From: Lachnoclostridium sp. UBA6475
GTDB taxonomy: Bacteria; Bacillota; Clostridia; Lachnospirales; Lachnospiraceae
Direction: 5' to 3'
Length of the DNA: 6,230 nucleotides
Assembly (NCBI GenBank): GCA_002435545.1
Contig: DJNB01000085.1
Span: forward strand, 1-6,230
The position numbers and the translations under genes were made by a program. A model generated the notes under the pieces. It searched no databases. It was not told the DNA's origin and saw nothing but the letters and a program-made list of their open reading frames with translations. Positions 1 through 5,015 of the stretch are shown one piece after another (position 1 is the first letter of the stretch; each line of letters opens with the position of its first letter).

Positions 1-867
1 ACAAATAATGACCGCCATAACAATCATCGGAATCATACTGATAATACCAATATATGCCGGTCCCAGTATTGCCATATTGGAATAATCAGGTTTTACCAGA
101 TATGCAAAAATAGTAAATGCATTGGTAGCACCATGCATAAGGGATGGCAACCAAATGGTTTCTGTCTTTTCATATACATAATCAAGTAAAATACCCATCA
201 TAATAGTAGAGATACAGAATACGATTGGCCCAAGTACCGGTGCGCCGATATATTCTTTTCCATACTCATAACCGGCAAAAATCATGATCGGCCAGTGCCA
301 AGCACCCCAGATTGCACCACCCACAATACGGCCTTTGGTGTCACCAAACTTTTTCTTCAAATACGGATACAGTGCACCTCGCCAACCAACCTCTTCGCCT
401 AATGCGACAAACATATTCAGAAATGGTGCAATTGTCACAGCTTGAACAGACGTAATCAGCAGATACATTGGTATCGTGATACCCTGTGCCTCGAACTGTT
501 CCAACGCTCCCGCTTCCTCTAAAAGACCTCTTAACGTCATAAATTCAGAGTCAAATGTATCCGGGAAAATCACAAAAAACAAGACCCCTCCAAGGATACT
601 TAATAACGCCGGCATCCAAAGGGCAAAGAATACATAACGAAGTTTCCCTTTTAAATGTGGTACCCATCCCATACCTTTTAGCGGGATTCTGGCTACCAGT
701 ACACCAAGGAACGGCATAAACATGGTAATCATCACTATAACAGTAAACACTATCTGATTTCCATTATTACTAAAAACACTTGCTATCATTTCTAAAATCC
801 AAGCTAGTCCAAATGCGACTGCCATGTATATCACAAATTGTTTCTTACTCAAATTAATTGTTTCCAT
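1..867 (-). CDS. CPBP family intramembrane metalloprotease (C-terminus cut by window edge)
   Basis: The 289 residues inside the window form a polytopic membrane protein. The three CPBP (Abi/CAAX protease-like) motifs are visible in order: EExxxR at E158-E159-R163, a WxxxH motif at W187-H191, and HxxxN at H245-N249. In this family these residues form the intramembrane metal-dependent active site related to Rce1. Hydrophobic segments lie near residues 11-31, 38-60, 78-101, 133-155, 180-200, 210-230 and 262-289. The ATG at 865-867 overlaps the TAA stop of the upstream MerR gene by one base, and a GAGGTGG sequence inside that gene's end serves as ribosome binding site. Translation of the two is therefore probably coupled. 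Substrate is unknown: family members act in prenyl-protein processing, bacteriocin self-immunity or regulated proteolysis. The pairing with a membrane-anchored regulator suggests, by inference only, control of or by that regulator. Confidence 0.93.
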   Translation of the reverse strand, partial: METINLSKKQFVIYMAVAFGLAWILEMIASVFSNNGNQIVFTVIVMITMFMPFLGVLVARIPLKGMGWVPHLKGKLRYVFFALWMPALLSILGGVLFFVIFPDTFDSEFMTLRGLLEEAGALEQFEAQGITIPMYLLITSVQAVTIAPFLNMFVALGEEVGWRGALYPYLKKKFGDTKGRIVGGAIWGAWHWPIMIFAGYEYGKEYIGAPVLGPIVFCISTIMMGILLDYVYEKTETIWLPSLMHGATNAFTIFAYLVKPDYSNMAILGPAYIGIISMIPMIVMAVIIC

Positions 868-1595
868 TATGCATCCACCTCTTTTCTATATACTTCCAAA
901 CTCCAAATTTTCCTCCTACAACTAGGACAAGTTAACTTTCTCATCTTTGGATTATGATTTGCCAACAGAGTTTCCATTTTCCTTGGTTGAAATCTGGTAT
1001 GGCATTCCGGACAAATATACTCTATCCGTTTGTACCAATAGTTTGCTAAAAAGACAGCACAAATAGTATACACTGCCGTAGTTACAAAAAATGGTATCCA
1101 AATTCCTTGTAATATACCAATAACAAAAGTTACAATTCCTGTGATTTCTACAGGAATTCCTACGATCAGCATTTTTTTGTACATTTTCTTTCGCTTTTCT
1201 TTTTCCTCCATAATTGACGATATGTCATGAATTGTTTTTTGTGAGCCATCCTTGAAAGAAGCCAAAGAACTTCTTATGCCTTTAATATTTTCTAATTGTT
1301 TCGTTTTTTTCTTGACATCCGCCTGAATATTTTTTTCTTGCTCATCAAGCAAAAGTTCGATTACCTTTTTTGACTCTTCGGATTCCAATATTTCAGCAAT
1401 ATCTTTTATAGAGATATCCAAATCTCTTAAAAAGCAAATCGTTTCCAATGTGGCAACATCCTCTTCGGAGAACAGTCTTCGTCCCCCTTCCGTCAAATCT
1501 GTTGGCACCAAAATACCTCTTTCATCATAGTATTGAATCGTTCTTACTGAAACGTTGCACTTCTTTGCAAGCTCTCCTGTTGTGTATAATGACAT
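867..1595 (-). CDS. Membrane-anchored MerR-family regulator with C-terminal zinc ribbon
   Basis: The 242-residue protein starts with a MerR winged helix-turn-helix (about residues 1-70, TTGELAKKCNVSVRTIQYYDERG). A charged coiled coil follows (about 75-140), then two hydrophobic segments (about 142-162 and 165-187). A cytoplasmic tail carries two CxxC pairs (C195/C198 and C223/C226), which look like a zinc ribbon. Most MerR proteins are soluble, with an effector domain after the coiled coil; here that place is taken by a membrane hairpin and a zinc knuckle, so the stimulus may be at the membrane. An in-frame ATG exists at 1619, but AAAGGAGG stands six bases before the ATG at 1595, and that ATG begins exactly at the conserved MerR N-terminus, so I chose it. 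The upstream promoter has the 19-bp spacer typical of MerR targets, suggesting autoregulation together with the overlapping CPBP gene. Confidence 0.93.
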   Translation of the reverse strand: MSLYTTGELAKKCNVSVRTIQYYDERGILVPTDLTEGGRRLFSEEDVATLETICFLRDLDISIKDIAEILESEESKKVIELLLDEQEKNIQADVKKKTKQLENIKGIRSSLASFKDGSQKTIHDISSIMEEKEKRKKMYKKMLIVGIPVEITGIVTFVIGILQGIWIPFFVTTAVYTICAVFLANYWYKRIEYICPECHTRFQPRKMETLLANHNPKMRKLTCPSCRRKIWSLEVYRKEVDA

Positions 1596-1601
1596 ATCCT
1601 G

Positions 1602-1609
1602 CCTCCTTT
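1602..1609 (-). promoter_or_regulatory. Ribosome binding site that decides the MerR start
   Basis: GAAAGGAGG lies six bases before the ATG at 1593-1595 and downstream of the in-frame ATG at 1617-1619. The upstream ATG also overlaps the predicted -10 box, so it would not be on the transcript. Both points favour the shorter protein. Confidence 0.8.
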
Positions 1610-1617
1610 CAAGGTCC

Positions 1618-1648
1618 ATATTAGTACATAACGTAGCGTGACAAGCAA
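1618..1648 (-). promoter_or_regulatory. MerR-type promoter with 19-bp spacer
   Basis: Read on the minus strand, a TTGCTT -35 (1643-1648) is followed after 19 bases by TAATAT (1618-1623). MerR-family regulators typically act at promoters whose spacer is stretched to 19-20 bp, which they untwist on activation. The -35 sits at the centre of the dyad at 1631-1663. Transcription would start about seven bases after the -10, giving a short leader with only the ribosome binding site. The promoter is a prediction from sequence alone. Confidence 0.6.
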
Positions 1649-1663
1649 TATATCACGCTACGT
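1631..1663. promoter_or_regulatory. 11-bp perfect inverted repeat, probable operator
   Basis: ACGTAGCGTGA (1631-1641) and TCACGCTACGT (1653-1663) are perfect inverted copies around an 11-base centre that holds the -35 of the MerR promoter. The position suggests a protein binding site for the MerR protein or another regulator. Read on the plus strand the stem is followed by runs of T (1665-1679) and would resemble an intrinsic terminator, but no plus-strand gene leads into it. A transcribed role is therefore less likely. Confidence 0.6.
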
Positions 1664-1668
1664 CATTT

Positions 1669-1691
1669 TTTGATTTTTTCAAATAATCAAA
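1669..1691. repeat. AT-only inverted repeat between methyltransferase and MerR genes
   Basis: TTTGATT (1669-1675) and AATCAAA (1685-1691) form a 7-bp inverted repeat in very AT-rich DNA. It is too weak to call a terminator. It may only reflect base composition. Confidence 0.3.
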
Positions 1692-1719
1692 TTTTTATAT
1701 CAAACCAGACAGCGAGAGA

Positions 1720-1759
1720 AATTCCGATTTCCTTAATTCTCCAAACTGGAAGTTGTTTA
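1720..1759 (-). repeat. Gene-end repeat A (after the methyltransferase)
   Basis: This 40-bp stretch matches repeat B (3189-3228) at 34 of 40 positions without gaps and includes the methyltransferase stop codon. On the plus strand the shared core reads AATTCCGATTT, then CTTAATTC, then CAAACTGGAA. Five of the six differences fall in one codon phase. See the findings for what this may mean. Confidence 0.75.
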
Positions 1760-2551
1760 TTTCTTGACCTGTAATTCGGCTAATGCAGCATAGTGCTTGA
1801 CATCAAATTCTTCCGGTGCAATCTCTGAGAGCATTTTCAGATGCTCAGATTCCCATGATTGCAGTTCTTTTTCAGAAAGCGATGCGCCTACACCACGACA
1901 GGCTTTCATTCGACCATGCCATGACTCTCTAGAAAAATGCACATTTAATTGATATTCCTCATGATGAATCAAATCAAATTTTTGCTTATAGCAATCCGGA
2001 ATTTGAATCGGATGCATTGTTTCCCGTGCACCACTCCATGCAGGGCTATACTTCAAAACAATTGCTTCGCTTTTACCGGCGATTTCATCCTCAAATGGAA
2101 GCCATGCCATATACAAGACCAAAAGTTTTCCATCGGGTTTCAGCATTCGATATAGATTTGGCATGACATCTTCATGGTCAAAATACCAGAAACACTGACA
2201 GGCTGTAATAACATCAAAGGTATCTGACGGAAACCTTATATTTTCCGTTGCGACTGTTTCATATGCAATATCTAATTCAGTAGACAATCTCTTTGCCTGT
2301 TCAATTTGTTCTGCCGAGATATCCGTGCCTGTCCATTTTCCGCCATAAGGATACAGGTTTCTTGGCAAAACTCCTGTTCCTGTTCCCAAGTCCAAAATTC
2401 TCTGTCCATCCCTGCACAGACCTAAATCAAGAATTTTTTGATAAAATTCTTGTGGGTAAATATCCCGATATTTTGCATATTCTGCAGAAACTTTTCCCCA
2501 GTCAAATTCCTTTCCGCCATCAATAGACTTATCTTTGATAATCAAAATCAT
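1757..2551 (-). CDS. Class I SAM-dependent methyltransferase
   Basis: The 264-residue protein has the Rossmann-type methyltransferase core. Motif I is ILDLGTGTG (residues 52-60), the acidic ribose-binding position is in TGTD (74-77), motif IV is FDVITACQCFWYFD (112-125), and LKPDGKLLVLY (137-147) follows. The C-terminal third (about 150-264) is a helical and aromatic-rich cap that would select the substrate, which I cannot name; many members of this group act on small molecules. The ATG at 2551 has GGAGG only three bases upstream; a TTG two codons downstream is a possible alternative. No promoter is visible in the 42 bp separating it from yjdF, so it probably depends on read-through from the riboswitch-controlled yjdF transcript. 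The stop codon lies inside repeat A. Confidence 0.92.
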   Translation of the reverse strand: MILIIKDKSIDGGKEFDWGKVSAEYAKYRDIYPQEFYQKILDLGLCRDGQRILDLGTGTGVLPRNLYPYGGKWTGTDISAEQIEQAKRLSTELDIAYETVATENIRFPSDTFDVITACQCFWYFDHEDVMPNLYRMLKPDGKLLVLYMAWLPFEDEIAGKSEAIVLKYSPAWSGARETMHPIQIPDCYKQKFDLIHHEEYQLNVHFSRESWHGRMKACRGVGASLSEKELQSWESEHLKMLSEIAPEEFDVKHYAALAELQVKK

Positions 2552-2585
2552 TCACCTCCAAAAATTTCGAATTGTGCAAAAGCCC

Positions 2586-2605
2586 AAGGGACTTTAATGT
2601 CCCTT
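2586..2605 (-). terminator. Hairpin over the yjdF stop codon, possible weak terminator
   Basis: AAGGGAC and GTCCCTT form a perfect 7-bp stem with a 6-base loop containing the yjdF stop codon. In the direction of transcription it is followed by GGGCTTTTGC, so the T tract is only four bases. It could partly terminate yjdF transcripts, protect their 3' end, or reduce expression of the methyltransferase downstream. Confidence 0.45.
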
Positions 2606-3010
2606 ATGCTTTTCTCTTTTCTTTTGCTGTTTCAACTCAAACATTCGCTGTTCTTCCGCCTCTTTTTTCTTGTGGCTTTTCCCTTTGCGCTCCTGCTTAT
2701 TCTGTTCCTGCTGTAATTTCAATGCTTGCTGCGATTTTGTACCAATGCCTGTTTCCAGCATCTGCTTTCTTGCTTCACGCTGCATCCGTTTCGGATTTCT
2801 TTTGATCTCCCTTACAACAGTTTCAACAGCCGGACTAAATTTCAAACTGAAATAATATTTTTGAATATACTCCTGCACTTCGTAATCCTTTGGTTCTGCA
2901 CCAAATGTTACCTTCGCCACAGATAATTTACCATCTTCAATACGTTCAAATACACCTACCCAAAATGGTTCTTCAAAATATACCGTCAGTTTTCCACTTG
3001 CTTTGTCCAT
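2594..3010 (-). CDS. yjdF: YjdF family protein (DUF2992)
   Basis: The 138-residue protein matches the YjdF family in pattern. A beta-rich N-terminal domain (about 1-60; KLTVYFEEPFWVGVFER, then KVTFGAEPKDYEVQEYI) is followed by a strongly basic, glutamine-rich tail (about 70-138; RNPKRMQREARKQM, then runs of K, Q and E) that looks helical and could bind RNA. The biochemical function of YjdF is not known. In Firmicutes it is the characteristic gene downstream of the yjdF riboswitch, which is known to bind azaaromatic compounds, so a role in handling such compounds has been suggested. Here the riboswitch-like leader is present directly upstream. The start is fixed by AGGAGG seven bases before the ATG at 3008-3010. 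The stop codon sits in the loop of a hairpin. Confidence 0.93.
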   Translation of the reverse strand: MDKASGKLTVYFEEPFWVGVFERIEDGKLSVAKVTFGAEPKDYEVQEYIQKYYFSLKFSPAVETVVREIKRNPKRMQREARKQMLETGIGTKSQQALKLQQEQNKQERKGKSHKKKEAEEQRMFELKQQKKREKHKGH

Positions 3011-3019
3011 AAGAATCCC

Positions 3020-3130
3020 TCCTAAAATGAATTGAACAAAGAATGGACAACCCGGAGGGGCAGGTTACTTACCCTATTTGCATAGGACGGCTGGGCTACC
3101 TACCAGCTCTAGTACATTTTTAATGTACAT
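3020..3130 (-). promoter_or_regulatory. yjdF riboswitch (azaaromatic-sensing leader)
   Basis: The 211-bp gap before yjdF holds a structured leader. On the minus strand there is a 7-bp stem GTACATT/AATGTAC (3112-3118 with 3122-3128), a 5-bp stem GCTGG/CCAGC (3090-3094 with 3103-3107), a 5-bp stem CCTAT/ATAGG (3073-3077 with 3082-3086), and a GC-rich segment around 3040-3066. The ribosome binding site (3018-3023) lies just beyond, which fits control of translation start. The identification rests on the structured leader, its length and its position before a YjdF gene; I could not run a covariance model, and the exact ends are approximate. Confidence 0.8.
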
Positions 3131-3148
3131 TGCGTTTTTATCTTTGTA

Positions 3149-3177
3149 TTTATAATCAAGCCATATGGCACGATTAA
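3149..3177 (-). promoter_or_regulatory. Candidate promoter for the yjdF leader
   Basis: On the minus strand TTAATC (3172-3177) is followed after 17 bases by TATAAA (3149-3154). The -10 is good and the -35 is weak. The spacer contains the perfect palindrome GCCATATGGC (3160-3169). Transcription would begin near 3142, just ahead of the riboswitch stems. Confidence 0.5.
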
Positions 3178-3182
3178 CTTAT

Positions 3183-3228
3183 TCGGTCAATTCCGATTTT
3201 CTTAATTCAACAAACTGGAAATTATTCA
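3183..3228 (-). repeat. Gene-end repeat B (after the DUF1016 nuclease)
   Basis: Positions 3189-3228 match repeat A at 34 of 40 bases. Positions 3183-3201 (TCGGTCAATTCCGATTTTC) match 5514-5532 of repeat D at 17 of 19 bases. The repeat includes the nuclease stop codon. On the minus strand it also carries a 16-codon reading frame, MNNFQFVELRKSELTE (3179-3229), that overlaps the nuclease end. Confidence 0.75.
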
Positions 3229-4301
3229 TTTAATTCAGCCTCAATCTCTTCAATGGTAGGCATACTACCTCTGAACTCTTCTGGTATAAGTTTTGATAAT
3301 TCATAACTGGAAATACCAAGTGGCTGGCTAGTAGATTCTAATGCATACTGGGCTTCTACTTTATCCATATCTTTACAAATCAGAAGTCCCAAAGTAGGAT
3401 TATCAGCTTCTGTTTTCATCTGATGATTAACAGCCACAACATACGTTCCCAATTGACCTGCGTAAGAAGAATCAAATTTTCCTGTCTTTATTTCTACAAC
3501 AACATAGCAATGCCTTTGAGTATTGTAAAATAACATGTCTATAAATTTTTCAGTATCCCCTACCTCAATTCTCACTTCTTTGCCCATATAAGCAAAGCCA
3601 GTACCTAACTCCATAAGGAAATTATTAACTTTCTCTATAAGCGAATCCTTTAGTTCCTTTTCATCATACCTTTCACGCAAAGTCAAAAAATCAAAATTAT
3701 ATGGATCCTTTGTAATCGCTTGTGCTAAATCGCTCTGTTCTATCGGAAGCGTATTAGAAAAGTTAGTTATTGCTTTGCCCTGGCGTTCATACAAATCCGT
3801 TCCTAAGAAGTTTAGTAAAACATCTCTTGACCAATTGTTTTCAATAGTTTTTCTGATATAAAACAATGCCTTTGCAGAATTTCCTTTGCATTTATCAAGT
3901 ATTATTTTGTTATGTCCCCATGGAATTCTAAAAATGATTTGTAAATCATCCCCAACTTGGGGACGATTTGCATCTGTAATCAATTCGTCCTCAACCTGAG
4001 GACAAATCACTGCATCAGGATACATCTCATAAAAGTATCTCATATATTTCAAATTAGTTGGAGAAAATGATTTCACATCTGGCAAAATGGATTTCAAATC
4101 GTCACTTACCGTTTTATAAAAGCCCATTCCATATCCGAATTGTTCACTCATAGATGAAATGCCCTTACCAAGTTTCCAATAAAATCTTAGCATTTCATCA
4201 TTTATCTTCATAGAAGCCCTGATTTGGCTTTTTCTAAAATCAGTAGATATTCCGGTAATCCACTCCTTATATTCATTATCAGCCTTAATCAACTCACTCA
4301 T
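3222..4301 (-). CDS. DUF1016 / YhcG-type PD-(D/E)XK nuclease family protein
   Basis: The 359-residue protein has the two-part DUF1016 layout. The N-terminal helical domain (about 1-170) includes SFSPTNLKYMRYFYEMYP (79-95) and a conserved WGHN (128-131). The C-terminal PD-(D/E)XK-like domain (about 200-340) carries candidate catalytic residues D255 (FIDMLFYN), E270 and K272 (VVEIKTGKF) and Q283 (AGQLGTY). Length is normal for the family. Members are predicted DNases found singly or near restriction-modification and mobile DNA; their cellular role is poorly defined. The start is set by AAAGGAG five bases before the ATG. Odd feature: between residues 101 and 121 a 13-residue near-repeat (PQVEDEL, then PQVGDDL) is encoded by two similar 17-bp palindromes. 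No restriction genes are in the window, so it looks like a solitary copy. Confidence 0.92.
   Translation of the reverse strand: MSELIKADNEYKEWITGISTDFRKSQIRASMKINDEMLRFYWKLGKGISSMSEQFGYGMGFYKTVSDDLKSILPDVKSFSPTNLKYMRYFYEMYPDAVICPQVEDELITDANRPQVGDDLQIIFRIPWGHNKIILDKCKGNSAKALFYIRKTIENNWSRDVLLNFLGTDLYERQGKAITNFSNTLPIEQSDLAQAITKDPYNFDFLTLRERYDEKELKDSLIEKVNNFLMELGTGFAYMGKEVRIEVGDTEKFIDMLFYNTQRHCYVVVEIKTGKFDSSYAGQLGTYVVAVNHQMKTEADNPTLGLLICKDMDKVEAQYALESTSQPLGISSYELSKLIPEEFRGSMPTIEEIEAELNE
3948..4003. repeat. Two 17-bp palindromes, 39 bp apart, inside the nuclease gene
   Basis: Positions 3948-3964 contain TCCCCA-ACT-TGGGGA, a 6-bp stem. Positions 3987-4003 are GTCCTCA-ACC-TGAGGAC, a perfect 7-bp stem. 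Both have a three-base loop, and their starts are exactly 39 bp (13 codons) apart, so the reading frame is kept and the peptide PQVxDxL is repeated. This looks like a tandem duplication that has diverged while keeping self-complementarity. Confidence 0.75.
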
Positions 4302-4318
4302 ATATACTCCTTTCTAAT

Positions 4319-4364
4319 GTGTCAGTTCGACACCTTCCGATTTACCAAACTCTCATCTCAGTTA
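4319..4364 (-). repeat. Gene-end repeat N with GTGTC hairpin (after NUDIX)
   Basis: Positions 4335-4351 read TTCCGATTTACCAAACT on the plus strand. This shares TTCCGATTT and CCAAACT with repeat A (1722-1730 and 1741-1747), but the ten bases between them in repeat A are reduced to one here. The adjoining GTGTC-AGTTC-GACAC (4319-4333) is a 5-bp hairpin. The stretch lies between the NUDIX stop and the nuclease ribosome binding site. The match is shorter than for the other copies. Confidence 0.5.
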
Positions 4365-4376
4365 CAAAACAGGATT

Positions 4377-4811
4377 TTATAAAAAACCTCTTTTCTGTGC
4401 TTCTTCTATCAATTTTGGCTGAATCAATGGATATGTCCAATCATCCACTAACTCATCTGTAAAAATAATTTTTTCTATTTCACTGTGAATTTCTTCAAAC
4501 GAATAAATATCAGCAATATATAACATTCCGTAGGATTCATCGTTTTCATTTTTATTTACTCTAGTCTTCCCTTTGACAGAATATACGCAAATAGGCTCAA
4601 TTTTAAAATCAATCGCTCCCGTTTCTTCTCTTAGTTCGCGCTTTGCAGCGTCTAGGATCAATTCTCCTTCTTCTCTGTGCCCGCCTGGTATTTCATAAGT
4701 ATCTCTTTCTTTATGTTTACAAAATACCCATTTTTCATCTGCCTTAGAAATAATTACAGCAAATTTCAATAAACTGTCATCTACATCATCATAAAAATTA
4801 ACCTCCAGCAT
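4377..4811 (-). CDS. NUDIX hydrolase (MutT-like, 144 residues)
   Basis: The complete NUDIX box GX5EX7REUXEEXGU is present: G44, E50, R58, E59, L60, E62, E63, G65 and A66, within IPGGHREEGE and REETG. The glutamates bind the divalent metal that drives hydrolysis of a nucleoside diphosphate-linked substrate. IPGG just before the box is the usual approach strand. The specific substrate cannot be read from the sequence; oxidised nucleotides or nucleotide sugars are possible. The size is that of a single-domain enzyme. The ATG at 4809-4811 has GGAGG four bases upstream. A good promoter lies at 4835-4863, so the gene can be expressed alone. Its first 14 bases overlap the doubtful small frame at 4798-4968. 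The stop is followed by repeat N. Confidence 0.93.
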   Translation of the reverse strand: MLEVNFYDDVDDSLLKFAVIISKADEKWVFCKHKERDTYEIPGGHREEGELILDAAKRELREETGAIDFKIEPICVYSVKGKTRVNKNENDESYGMLYIADIYSFEEIHSEIEKIIFTDELVDDWTYPLIQPKLIEEAQKRGFL

Positions 4812-4968
4812 TTTTCCTCCATAAATTCAAGTTGATAATATTACATGTGTCATAAATATTCAAAAGATACCTCTTTTTCATCTGAAGCAGTTGTCGCAAA
4901 ATTTGCGACAGCTGAATTATCACCTCTTCCTTTGATGCATTATTAATATATTTATCAATTGTTTTTAT
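4798..4968 (-). CDS. Doubtful small protein, 56 codons, with ATA in the start position
   Basis: An open frame from an ATA codon (4966-4968) runs to a TAA inside the start of the NUDIX gene. GGAGG (4973-4977) lies four bases before the ATA, the spacing seen at neighbouring starts, so one G-to-A change from ATG would explain the arrangement. The predicted peptide is lysine- and leucine-rich and mostly helical (IKTIDKYINNASKEEVIIQL, then SQILRQLLQMKKRYLL); I do not recognise it. An upstream in-frame ATG at 5040 exists, but it lies in the acetyltransferase and lacks a ribosome binding site. Against a real gene: the frame contains a 19-bp palindrome and the NUDIX promoter, so the region may simply be a regulatory leader. 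ATA is very rarely used as a start codon. It may be a recently inactivated gene. Confidence 0.3.
   Translation of the reverse strand: MKTIDKYINNASKEEVIIQLSQILRQLLQMKKRYLLNIYDTCNIINLNLWRKNAGG
4835..4863 (-). promoter_or_regulatory. Promoter for the 144-residue NUDIX gene
   Basis: On the minus strand TTGAAT (4858-4863) is followed after exactly 17 bases by TATTAT (4835-4840). These match the sigma-70/sigma-A consensus at 4 of 6 and 5 of 6 positions. The start point would fall near 4828, leaving a short leader with GGAGG at 4816-4820. Confidence 0.6.
4892..4910. promoter_or_regulatory. 19-bp perfect palindrome TGTCGCAAA-A-TTTGCGACA, possible operator
   Basis: Two 9-bp arms are perfectly complementary around one central base. 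The site ends about 28 bp upstream of the -35 of the NUDIX promoter. It has the size and symmetry of a site for a dimeric DNA-binding protein. No matching regulator can be identified in the window. It lies inside the doubtful small frame, where it encodes part of LSQILRQL. Confidence 0.55.
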
Positions 4969-4980
4969 ATTTCCTCCACA

Positions 4981-5007
4981 ACTCCCAATTTCCCAGTTCA
5001 TTAAAGC
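4981..5007 (-). repeat. Gene-end repeat C (after the GNAT acetyltransferase)
   Basis: Positions 4989-5007 (TTTCCCAGTTCATTAAAGC) are identical over 19 bases to 5529-5547 in repeat D. The repeat begins eight bases after the acetyltransferase stop codon. CAATTTC next to it resembles the CAATTCCG/CAATTTCG segment of the other copies. Confidence 0.7.
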
Positions 5008-5015
5008 GGAAATGG

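Noticed and set aside
1631..1679. Stem plus T tracts on the plus strand as an intrinsic terminator
   Set aside because: No plus-strand gene precedes it, and the stem overlaps the predicted MerR promoter, so an operator role is a better fit.
2552..2593. Another gene-end repeat between yjdF and the methyltransferase
   Set aside because: AATTTCGAATT has a passing likeness to AATTTCG of repeat D, but the match is too short and the rest of the repeat is missing.
1949..2926. Several plus-strand open frames of 60-90 codons opposite the methyltransferase and yjdF
   Set aside because: They lie opposite well-supported genes, lack ribosome binding sites and show no recognisable domains.
3160..3169. 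Palindrome GCCATATGGC as a separate operator
   Set aside because: It falls in the spacer of the predicted yjdF promoter and could bind a repressor, but a single 10-bp palindrome is common, and the riboswitch already explains regulation.
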